Below are positions 22,257 to 32,886 of a DNA stretch of 64,000 nt, one piece after another; position 1 is the first letter of the stretch, and each line of letters starts with the position of its first letter. Source of the stretch: Ascochyta rabiei (lineage: Eukaryota > Ascomycota > Dothideomycetes > Pleosporales > Didymellaceae); contig NC_082408.1 in NCBI RefSeq assembly GCF_004011695.2, positions 2,031,501 through 2,095,500 on the forward strand, written 5' to 3'. A program made the position numbers and the translations under genes. The notes under the pieces were generated by a model that made no database searches, had not been told where the DNA came from, and saw only the letters and a list, made by a program, of their open reading frames with translations.

Positions 22257-25200
22257 TCACGCCCCTTCTCTCTCTCTCGCAACATCGGTCCTCTGCAACC
22301 TTAACTCTAACGTCTTTTGCACCCATTGCTTGAGTTCACCACGCCGGAGTACCCGGTGCACGATCAGGCTGTATCCTTCTTCGTGGAACTCTTCGTCTAG
22401 GTTGGCTAGAACGCGCGGATCGACGTAGGCTTTGTCGATGCGTGTCCAGCGCGTGCCAGGGTGTGGTGGGGGATCATCGACGTCCAGAGCCCCGAGATCA
22501 GCAGCGTCTACGATGTCGATGGGTGTATTTTGAGCTTCTGCGCTCAAAGCCGGGATGACAGGACTCGGCGGTGTGTCCCGGAACTCTGTTGCGTTTCGAA
22601 TGTCCTCTGATTTCGAGGGGATGTGTTGCCGTGGCAGGGGCATGTTCCAAGTCTCGCCATCAGGTGCAAGGTGCAGCTTGCCTTGCTCGGCAAGCTGATC
22701 CAGCACGAGTTCAACTTCGTCAACGTCCTTGTCGAGCGCTTTCGCTATGTCTTGAGACTTGCAGCCTTGCTCCAGCGGGGACCCCGAGTTGAAATGTGTG
22801 AAGTACGACATGACTTGTTGCTCCAGCAAATCCATCTGAAATAGTAAATCTGCCTTGTCTGTCTCGTTTGCCTTCTCGAGGCTAGGGATCGTCGATGGTG
22901 GCGCTGTTTGGCGAATGGGAACCCCTGACAGACGCTCACCAAGAGCTGGAAGGTCTGTCGGAGCCTGTGATACCACCCATGTCCATTTATCTATAGTGTT
23001 GTGAATGTAGTTCTGTTGCGATAAGCTTTCAGTAGCAGTTGATATTTCTGATGGCCGTTTGTTGAGTGCTGAGGCGATGCCCTTGGTGTTTTGACCAATG
23101 TAAGAACCCGGTCGTGATTTGAGGTCTTCGGTCAAGTAGTGGAGGACTTGCTGCTCAAGCGTAGTCAGGGGCTTATCAGAAGACCTGATACCTACTTGTA
23201 CCCGTGAAGAAGGCCCAGCATGGCCTGGGAGAACCGTATCATCTCCAAGCTGATCGACTATGGCCGACTGATGCTCGTATGGCTCAATATTGAAATGAGA
23301 CGCGGCTGCGCTCAGCCTCTGCATTTTGACTTGCAGTGGGCTTGGAACCTGTTGCTGCGTATCTTTTTCGGATTGCTGAGCGGCAGAATTTGCAATATCT
23401 CGCTCAGAGTCCGACTCAATCTTGTCTGAAGGCTTGCCTAGTGGCTCTACTGCCTCCTGGATTTGCTTCTTTGTACCCTCGACATCGTGGGAAGCAACGT
23501 TGAGGTCTTCTCGAGTGACCGGAAACTCCGGGTTCGCTCGATGCAACATTGCGAGCAGCGCGTTCGAGGCTGCTGTGCTTTGGCTTACGAACCTAATCTC
23601 GCCATTACTAGAAGAGGGCGAGAGCGAAGTCAACTGCGAGACGACAGCACCACGAATGATCAACCCCGGTTGGTAAACGTGTCTTGCAATCTCCACATCG
23701 ACGTTAAGCTCAAGAGTCAACAGAGGCTTTTGTGTTGTTACAGGGGCGTGAGCTTCGTAAACGTCTATCCTTCGCGGTCGAACGAGAATGACACACTCGC
23801 CAGGTGAGACGGGGCTCCACAGATTTTCAGAACCTGACCATACTTCGACGCGGGCTGAAGCTTTTTCGGCACCGTATATGGTGAGATCTGTTGCATCGTC
23901 TTTCTCAGTCTGGCCTTGAATAATGGTCGAATATGCGCGATTCGGACTGACAAATGGATGCTCTCGACCTTCTTCCCTTAAGCTTGCCTCCACTAAGCTT
24001 AGAAGTGTCAAAGAAAGCGGGAACATGTCTTCCGGAACCTCAAGTCTGATGCTCTGTCTGATCTGTACGGGCCTTGTGTACACGAGCTGGTCTGGTCCCA
24101 GAGTCATGTACCATAGCAGTGTTTGTGCCAAAGGGTACCCATGCTCGCAGAGAGCTCCCCCGTTCAGGTAGAGTTGCTTCATAGTTTTGCAGGTAGTGCA
24201 ATCTTGGGCGTGCGATTCGAAACCGATGAGTGCATGCTCTTCGTAGCTATTAATAGCACGTGAAGTATGAGAAACGGGCCGCTTTCCAAAGCGTGAACTG
24301 CCCAGATTACGCACTGCGTCACCAATGGAGCTGAATAGCGTACGCTTGGGAGCTGATATCGTTTTAGGCTGCTCCCGTGGGCTAGTAGGAATGGGGTGCG
24401 ATGCTGGTAGCGCTCTGTTGACGCTCTGATTGATCGGTGGGAAGTAAACGGGTAGAAGGGACCTGTATACAAACTCATCGTTCGCGGAGTATACAGCTAA
24501 AACGATCTTTTCCACCGAGTTCGTTGGCTCAGCGGTTTCGAGAAAACGGTGAATTTCTTCCAGAGCTAGTGATGCACAGTCTCGTCTTGGATAGTTCAGC
24601 ATGCCAGTACCGATGGATGGAATTGCGATAGACGTTGCTCCTAGGGACTGGGCAGTGTGCAAAATCTCGCGATAGATCTGCCGCAAGACATCTTTACTGT
24701 TCTTCCTGTACTGCTCCGGTGGCACCACGTGTAGGACGTACTTTGCTGAGAGCAGATAGCCTGGTGTGGTCTTGACGTCTCCTTCCTTGCATACACCGAA
24801 CTTGTTGAGCTCCTGCCGAAGCTCTAGGCCGCCTTTGTTGAAGACTTTGCGATCCAGTGTGCCCATGCCAGCAAACGATACATCGGTAGAGTTGACTAGG
24901 ACGGTGACCTCCAACTTCGTGATGTCTTCTCGAACCAGACAAACTGTATCATTGAACACTACGGATGGCCGTGCCATGGTTGATTTTTCTTCGAGTTGCT
25001 TTGATGAATACAGTTGTGTTATCGACGATATCTGATGCAATCGTACGATTTCCCGGCTTTGAGTGATGTTTTCGCGCTGAAACTCTCTCGTATAGAGAAC
25101 CTCGTCGAAACGATCACGGACACCTTCGGTATCTTGACCTCTCTGCTTGGCTTTGAAGCTGTCGAGCCTCAAGCGCATAGGCGTCATCTCGTCCAGCTCC

Positions 25201-28200
25201 ACGCCATTGCGAGTAAGAATATCGTCCAGACATTGAGCGAAGTTCTGACAGTCTTTCAGAAACTGTTCGACATCACTATGGTGGGCCATCTTCATGTGAT
25301 TGTTGTAATCATCCCACAGGCCTTTGTGACTGCGACCCCCGGAGAATGGCATGTCTTTGGCTGTTTCTGTGAGTTCTGTGATGCCACCACAAACAGTCTG
25401 CATAACAAAACAGAGGAGGTTAAGATCTTCTTCTGAACTCCGCCTGAGAGCACTGGGGCCCAATAGAAATCCTCTCATCGAAGCCAGAGCGGAGTCTATG
25501 CCTTGGAGCTCTTCTAGTACTCCCGTGGGAAAGTCGGGTATGAAAAGGCTGAGTTCTGCGGACAATTCCTCTACGACTTTCTGCACCTGAAGTCTTGTCT
25601 CCAGAGCTTGAGCGGCAAGTGCTGCACGAATTGCAGTCCATTCTGGTGGCCCAGCCACTTCCAAGTCCCCGTGTGTAGGCGGGAAGAAAACAGGGAGTAG
25701 ATCCATATAGGCCTTCTCATCCCAAGCGCTGTTGACGACAAAAACTATTTGCTCAAAGGGATGTTTGACTTGAGAGTCCATAAATTCTCGCACCTCCTGA
25801 AGAGCTACACGAGCAGCTACCCGCGGTGGAAACCCGCAGCCGCCGGCACCGAGACAAGGGAAAGCAACAGATCTAATCCCTTGAACAAGTGCGATTTTGA
25901 GAGCGCTGCGGTAGCACTCAGTAAGAATGTTGAACTGCCCCATGCCCTTGTTCGACGAGTACTGAGGTCTGGATGCATGGATGACATAGTCGCATGGCAG
26001 GTTGTGGCCGCCGGTTAGCGCCGCTTGCCCTGATTTCAATTTGCCTTTCAACCTGGCTTCTTCCGAGAGTTTCGGTCCCCCGGCCTTGTGAACGGAGTAG
26101 TTGAGCGTCGTGGCATTCTTACTGACCTTCATGGAATTGTTGGCACTGTTGACGATAGCGTCTACTTTTATCCTTGTAAGATCATGGTAACAGAAAGATA
26201 TAATCCGGTTGTATGAGTCGTTTGGAGGGTAACTCTGGTCGCGCTGCAGCAGCTTTCGAGTTCTGTACAACTCGCGAAGGGCGGGAATGTCAGAGACAGA
26301 TAATACGTCTGCCTTTGCTTGGACAGTTGCTTCATCATCATAATCTATTGAAGCAGAAGAGATACTTTTGTTATCAGCATCTTGCGTGGCGGAGGTTGAC
26401 CGTCGGACTGGAGTGGTTCGTGTGAAAGTTTCTGTGTTTGGCACGCTAAACTTGAGCTTGTTGCGATTGCTTTCGGTGCCTTGTCGGATATTGACTTGCG
26501 GCCAGAGTGACTCGTCGAAGAGTCCCAGAGCTTGAGCTGCCTGTGTCCCATTACCGAAGATTGCGTTTCCTCTCCACGAACCATAGCGTCTGAAGAACCG
26601 TACAGTCTGAGCGCCTGGTAGGGACAACATATAGGCTCTGAAGCTCTCTATACGTTCCATTTGCTCTTGAATGTCGGCTGGCATGGTATCGGTATCTTCA
26701 TCAAGATCGTCATCCTGCTCGTCTACGTGATGTGCCAGTAATGCATCGAGACGATTTTGACTAGCATCTGGTAGTGAAAGCAAGCTTTCTGCAGAAAGCA
26801 GCGAGTAACTCTGCAGACCCTCTTGTGGTTCTCGCTCATAGACGAGAGGTTCTTCATCACTCCTTTGTAGCTCCGTGACAAAACCCCCGCTCTGCTCTTC
26901 TTCCGAGATATCGCTGGGCAGTGACATATCGCTCACGTCTTGTGAAGCAGTGCTACGAGACCGACCGCGACTTGCAGCGCTACCTGCTCCATCTGTGTCT
27001 TCTTCGCTATTATTGGGTAGAGCAAAAGCTGCGAATCGTTCAAGATGGTTAGCTACATGATTTGCAAAATCACCCATGCCCTCTGCGTCTGCAGAGAGGA
27101 AGCAGACAGGGCACTTCTCACGCGTCTCAACGGTCGAGGTCTCGCCGATCTTTACTATGGTATCCAATTGACTTTCGGGGAAGCTGTCGAGATGCTGCTG
27201 TCGAAGATGGTCCTCAAGTCCAATGCGAGACCTGTATATGGCTGAAGGATGCTCTGGACACCTCCAGGCTTTGCGATGGCTAGCTTCGTGTTCATTCCAT
27301 TCCCTGCGGCTACGGAACAGTTGCTCGGAAGCTTCGCAATCTGGGTATGTACAGACATATGGCTGCAGATCTTGGAGCAGATGAGTACGCCATGCTCGTC
27401 CCCTACCGTAACGGGCTGGACAAATGATGTAGCAGTATGGACACTCAAAGTCCCTCTCTCCATCAGCACTTTTGGGTGGAGGAGGTAAATTGACTCCCTT
27501 GCCATGGATGTCTGTCACGGTGACAGCATAGCTTGTCACGGACTTGCTATCGACGATGTCATCAAGCGATTGATGATGATGTGTTGCTTCGGTCCCTGAG
27601 AGCATCGTTTTGCCGGTCCTCTGGCTGGGCGCCTCTTTGAGAACTGCAAACGGTCAGCCTTGGAGCTCAATGCAGCGAGTGATTTAGAGGGAACATCCGA
27701 GACGACTGAACGGGTACTTTAGAAGAGACTTACAGATAACTGGCTGTGGTAGGATAGCTTCCGCAGGGTTGTTCCGTGAAGGCACATTGATCTGCTCTAC
27801 TGGGCGTTCTGCACGTACCGCGGTTTCCTCGAGTATTGTGGACACTGAAAGCTTCTCCCGGTGCCTCTTCCAATATTTGAACTGTCGACGACGAAGGGTC
27901 ACAGCATGAGCCAATCGGGATGCAAGACAGCCATCATCAGTCTGCGCATCTGGAATATGGGGTTGTCGTAGATATCGGAGGAGCTCTTCTGTATGCTGCT
28001 TGTCGTACAGAGCATACGTGCTGAGTATGTCAACGCCAGTCTCAGGATCTTTTGGTTGATAAGAGGCTGCCTTGAGGGACCTTGATCGAATTGTGGGCGT
28101 TCTGATGCGGACACTTAGCTTGTACAGGTTGTCGATAATGTCGACGATCTCTTCGTAGCGCATCGTTAACTCTTTCTTTGAGCTAGCAGCTTCCTCGTCA

Positions 28201-28583
28201 TCATCATCATCCTCGCTGAAGAAACCGTCGTCGTTGTCTTCGTCAAGCTCCTCCGCTGAGTCCGGCTGTGATTGATCTTCGTAAGGTAAGCGAGTCCCGG
28301 ACACTATTGAATGTGCTTCATGGAGATTCTGGTTTAGTTCCTCCAAGAACTTCAAGGCGTTTCCAGAGAGCAACGGTGAATCGCGGAGCCGGTAGTCAAG
28401 AGAGCTGTGGCCCTTCTGTAAAGCCCCCAAATTTCCCGACCACACCCTGAGCCTGCCGAATTCATCTTCAAGGGCTTCCTGGTCAAGTTGTTCTCTCCAT
28501 CGGCCATCGTTCGAGACAAGTGCGTCTACGAGGTTCTGGAAAGTTCGAAAGTTCGACGCTGTAGCAAGTCGAATAGAGGCCAT
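22257..28583 (-). CDS. Large C2H2 / twin macro-domain / winged-helix protein, STAND-like N-terminus
   Basis: Two exons, 27734-28583 and 22257-27643, joined in frame across a 90-nt intron with stops (GTAAGT...TTGCAG); about 2,078 aa. N-terminal ~300 residues match the helical leader of many fungal NACHT/ankyrin and C2H2 proteins (FGRLRVWSGNLGALQKGHSSLDYRLRDS, later RRRQFKYWKRHREKL). C2H2-type fingers at about 350-490 (CPYCYIICPARYGRG, CTYPDCEASEQLF, CPEHPSAIYRSRIGLEDHLRQQH, CPVCFL). Macro domain 1 at about 765-936 (VDAIVNSANNSM; FPCLGAGGCGFPP), macro domain 2 at about 1190-1350 (VTVLVNSTDVSFAGMG; IPSIGTGMLNYPR). A Cys cluster lies near 1430 (CTTCKTMKQLYL, LCEHGYPLA). Two winged helices at about 1775-1837 and 1889-1948 resemble the RPA32 C-terminal fold. 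Likely ADP-ribose- and nucleic-acid-related sensing; function not established. Confidence 0.8.
27644..27733 (-). other. Intron of the macro-domain gene
   Basis: 90-nt GT-AG intron joining PQPVI to FLKEAPSQRTGKTMLSG. It contains in-frame stops, so it must be removed for the N-terminal helical region to be fused to the zinc-finger/macro part. If retained, two shorter proteins (about 299 aa, and one initiating at 27605) would result. Confidence 0.8.
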
Positions 28584-29143
28584 GTCGCTGAATAGGGAGG
28601 CTGAAATGTAGGATCCCGAAAGCTTGGTAGTTGGAGGCTTTCAACGTAACCATCAGTGCCCTCCAGCTTTCAGAGAAATCGCTGTGGTCTCGTGGTGTTC
28701 CATCAGGTCATGAGCGTTCTGCAGATCAGCATTGAGTACCTTCTATAACTTCGAAGAATATGGATATGTGTCTGACATTGTTTGCTGCCTATACCGCAAA
28801 GGTGTCGCAATTGACGCATTGTTGATGATCGCGCAGCCCACCTCCAGAGACTAGTCCGATTTTGGTTGGGATGAGGCTGAGCTGGAGATCACGACGAGCT
28901 CTGGGAGTCTGAATTTAGGCATTGCTGTCATGTCCCTACGGATAGTTGTCTGGTGGCTTGAGGTGCTGTGAATAAAGCCTTGGACAAGCCAAGGACTGGG
29001 TAAGCCGGTGCGTACTGCAATGAGTCGAGTCCGTTTCGACTCAAGCCCCGCTCCGCGCGGACATTCTCCTCAACACCAGCAGCTCACCATGCCACAGTCT
29101 TCATCGTGGCGCGTGTTCTGCATGGAACTGAAAGCACACGAAG
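28584..29143. promoter_or_regulatory. Divergent promoter of macro-domain and HeLo/DUF7580-like genes
   Basis: 560 bases between two start codons pointing away from each other. No gene in it. The short spacing would allow co-regulation. Confidence 0.5.
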
Positions 29144-31149
29144 ATGTCTGGTATCGAAATAGCTGGCCTCGTGCTCGGGTGCTTGCCTCTGCTTATACAA
29201 GGTGCGTTTGACTCTTGGTATAAGCCGCAAGATCTGGGTTAACAAGCGCGCAGGTATTGAGTCTTATAATGAAGGCCTCGACCCTATCAAAAGCTTTATG
29301 CGCTGGGACAAGGAACTTCCGCAATGCATTCGAAAGCTTCGTAACCAGCACGTCCACTACTCTCAGACGATCCGCATCCTCCTCGAGCCTATAACCGCCG
29401 ATGTCGAGTTGGCGGAAATGATGACCGACCCGGGATCGTCACAGCTCTGGAAGGACAAAGACATGGCGATGAAGCTTCAGGATAGGCTTCAAGAATCTTA
29501 CCATGCATACCAAGGCACAATTGGGGATATCGAGCGCATCACGAAGCAGATTGCAAGTAAGCTGGACCTGGATCGTGCAAACGAGGTGCGTACACGTGAT
29601 GGTGGGCGGAAAGAAGACATATTGATGTACCTATGTGGTTCTTGTGGTGATCGGCTCTTCTTTCTTGGGCCCAGTAACATGGGCAATGGCTGGTAGTCTT
29701 CCCTTGCGTTACGCTCACATTCCAGCAGTTAAAACGCAACGACCTCGAGGCCCTCCTTGCAGCGAATCCCAAGAAGGGGCACGATAAGTTCGAGCTCACG
29801 AAGCGGATCCGGTTTGGCATGAGTAAAAAGACCATCAAGGCGCTGCTTGAGGAGTTAAACGATTGCAACCGGGAGCTTGAACGATTCACCGAGAAGAGCG
29901 AAAAGATCGAGACGTATCGCAAAGCTGCTAAGCCGTCGTTTGCTACTCGTCTGCAGCGTATGCAAGGATACGCTAGGAATGTGCACACGTCTCTACGTTG
30001 GTCTTGCTCCTGTAAGACTACGCACCGGACGAGTCTTCGGTTGGAAGCTAGAGGAAACCTCTACGCGTCTGGCATGAAGACATTCAATCCCAACAGGACG
30101 TGCTTCACGGTGTCATTCTCTTCACTTGCCGCTGGCGCCGACGTACCGTGGGCATGGCAAGCTGCAGAGATCAATATCGAAGAGGATGATGCAAGCCTCA
30201 GTCCAGTGTCTTTGCCAAAGGCTCGGTAAGTAAAGTTCCCATCGAATGTAGTTTGACGAGTGAAGAGCATCTGAATGCCTCCATGATCGCTAAGTTTACT
30301 GACTCGACCAGCATGACGAAGAGCGTTTCTTTCAGCTCGCCGCCACCGTATTCCCTTAGCGATCCTGTAGCTGATCCATCACAATCAATGCAAGAAGTGA
30401 AGGATCTATGTGCATCAATACAGCAGCTTCAAACCACCACGTCTCGCATAGGTTTATCTCTTGACACGAAGAAGAAGCTGCGAGGTGTTTACACCATTGA
30501 TGCATCAGAGAAGCTGACTCCCCCCTCGGATCTGGTCAGTCTTGAAGACCTCCTAGACCGGCGCCCGACAGTGAATGGAAGGCGCGCTAAATTGAGCAAG
30601 AAGGAGCGATATAGCTTAGCGTTAACATTAGCGTCCAGCGTACTCTACCTCAACTCGACACCATGGCTCACGAATCAGTGGGCTGCTAAGGATATTAGGT
30701 TCCATCCGAGCTCAGCTATCTCTGACTTGCTCGATATTGAGCATCCCTATCTGGCACCAACAGCGATTGAGCCTGTAGACAGCGTGACTGTTAAGACGAA
30801 GGCTCTCACCTTTCAGAACAAGAACACTGTTCTGCTCGCGCTTGCAGTCACACTTCTGGAGCTGTACTTTGGGACAACTGCAGAGAAGTATCAGGAGACT
30901 GAGCACGGTACTTGCAACCCGACGCTTCACCAGAATTCATGGTTGCTATGCGCTATGGCGCACCAATGGGCAGAAGAGTCGCAGGATGAGCTGTCCGCTG
31001 CGTTCTTGAATGCGGTCAGGCATTGCTTGCGATGCTTCAGCGACCCTGGGGTCAGCCTGCAGGATTCCGACTTCTTGCAAGCCGCCGCGGAGGGCATTGT
31101 ACTGCCGCTGCAGGAAGAGCTACATCAATTCCTGGGCAAGTCATGTTGA
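29144..31149 (+). CDS. HeLo-like / DUF7580-type fungal protein
   Basis: Four exons: 29144-29201, 29254-29585, 29726-30225 and 30312-31149; 575 aa. N-terminus MSGIEIAGLVLGCLPLLIQ is the hydrophobic start typical of fungal HeLo-like/prion-inhibition domains. A helical region follows (ESYNEGLDPIKSFMRWDKELPQCIRKLRNQ) to about residue 230, with NVHTSLRWSCSC next. The C-terminal half resembles DUF7580: LSKKERYSLALTLASSVLYLNSTPWLTNQW, then NKNTVLLALAVTLLELYFG, a degenerate kinase-like C-lobe. The third intron (30226-30311) was chosen over a 26-nt alternative because it has a TACTGAC branch site and a CCAG acceptor. Relatives occur in heterokaryon-incompatibility and cell-death contexts; the exact role here is unknown. 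Confidence 0.75.
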
Positions 31150-31479
31150 TGCCCGCTACTCCAAGAGTCAAACAGGTGGCGCTAGGCCACACAGGCAAGA
31201 AACCAAGCGTCCAGCCACAGGCTTGTGCCAGCGCGCCTCGTATTCAGACGCAAGCATCGAGGGCAGATCACCTCGTATCTGGCCCACGCAGCTGCGGATC
31301 AGAGTCTGGGGTAATTAGCGCGCCCATGACGAAATGTCTAGATCGACGACAGCTTGGACAGGCATTGCGCCAAATGGCAGTGTGGCCCTATTCTAGCTTG
31401 GGTCGTTGTAGTGTGGTGTTGTGGCGACAGCAGAGGCGTTGGGGCACTAAAAATACAAGTCGCCTCATGCCCGCCACCC

Positions 31480-31496
31480 GGGGGGGGGGGGGGGGG
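31480..31496 (+). repeat. Poly-G homopolymer
   Basis: Seventeen consecutive G (C on the other strand). Rare length for an unclustered G run; also a likely site of assembly length error. Confidence 0.9.
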
Positions 31497-32366
31497 ACAG
31501 CAGTGTTTTGTTTGGCAGCAAGCTTTATTCTGACAGGCTGCCTAAGAGGCACCGCTTGGCAGGGTACATATCGACATGCGTAGCACGGGACAAACAAAGT
31601 TCATTCGGCGGTGTCACCACATCAAACAGCTGCAGACGATCTGTGAGACACGAGCTAGACGATGTGCATGCTTCAGAGTGCACGAATTTGCAACCATAGC
31701 ACCATAGCAGCGGACGGTAGTCGGCCGCGTCACCTGCCGATCTAGAGCGAAGATGCAGGGTGGCAGGCTTGAAAACGTTCGACTGACGAGCGGCAACCTT
31801 GCGGTAATGGGCGGCGAGCATCAGGCCTGGCACATGCATGGGGTCTTGGTGTGAGCGTGTCCGCTCCAGTGACGCAAACGCTAGACAGCCAGCCATCAGC
31901 AAGCGATCGAATGGCAGTCGCAGGTGCGCCTCTACTGGCGCGGGAGGCTTTCAGAAACATGACGCCCCCTCGAGCGGTGGCAGATGCAGCCACGACCCTG
32001 GTTCGTCGCGCTGATGAAACATGGTAGTGGGCGCTGTGGTTGGACGAAAATGCAGAACAGAAACAGGAACGACAGGCGGTGAAAGCGCAGATGGCCCGCT
32101 CCTGAAGCGCGCTGCGGTCGGCGGGCGCAGGAGGGCAACTGGCAGCCATGAGGACAAGCAATCGCGGCAATCAACAGAGGGCGAGAGGAGCGTGGCTGAT
32201 CTGGCTATTCATAGCCGGTGTTGGTGGTCGGGAATGGAAGCAAGCACTTGCAAGTCCGCATGTCCAGCAGGCCGGCGGGTGTTGATAGCAACAGCACGTA
32301 ACGCATCGCATCCCCGGGAAAACACCCATAACATAGTCAGCCAGCCGAAGCAACAAGACGACATCG

Positions 32367-32485
32367 TCATCACCATCACCATCATCATCACCATCACCAT
32401 CACCATCACCATCACCATCACCATCACCATCACCATCACCATCACCATCACCATCACCATCACCATCACCATCACCATCACCATC
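32367..32485 (+). repeat. CACCAT hexanucleotide microsatellite
   Basis: Near-perfect (CACCAT)n of about 18-19 units with a few CATCAT interruptions at the left end, then flanked by CACTCACGCTCACACT repeats at 32507-32540. It lies about 400 bases upstream of the KNR4 start. Both strands read as long His/Thr-Ile or Met-Val strings, which are artefacts. Confidence 0.92.
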
Positions 32486-32886
32486 GTCACCCTGCCACGC
32501 TTACGTTCACTCACACTCACGCTCACACTCACGCTCACCAAGCTCCACCACAGCCCTTGACCTGCACGGCAGCACAACTGTCCAGACCAACCGACGTGAG
32601 GCATTTGCACCTGGATTTGTGGACAAGCACAAGCATATCAAAGCGGGTCCAAGCTTGGCGGCCCCTAACTCCTAGGCCAGCGCTCTTGCCTGCTGGCACC
32701 CTCTCCTGCAATTCGACCCTGAAAGCCACGCAGCTGTCTCTGACCACCGACCGATCAAGCGGACCTCGCTCTGCTCCTCCTTTTGCACCCACCACGCTCT
32801 CTGGCGCATCTTCCCTTCGCACCACCCCAGCGCAGAGCGCACCCGCACCTGGACCCTTCCCAGCGCTCCCTTTCTCCGTCGACACC

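Larger units (their letters stand above)
31150..32886. other. 1.7-kb intergenic with G run and CACCAT satellite
   Basis: No gene recognised. It contains a 17-G homopolymer, a long CACCAT hexanucleotide array and CACGCTCACACT repeats. The right part is the promoter/leader of KNR4. Confidence 0.45.

Noticed and set aside
22640..23180. Winged helices of the macro protein as Z-alpha (Z-DNA/Z-RNA-binding) domains
   Set aside because: The spacing looks similar, but the Z-alpha recognition-helix Asn and Tyr positions are Ser/Glu and Glu/Asp in the two copies, and the Pro-Pro-Trp wing is missing. RPA32-C-like fits better.
32209..32610. Long Met-Val or Thr-Ile repeat proteins
   Set aside because: They are translations of the CACCAT microsatellite in different frames, with no start context or flanking conserved sequence.
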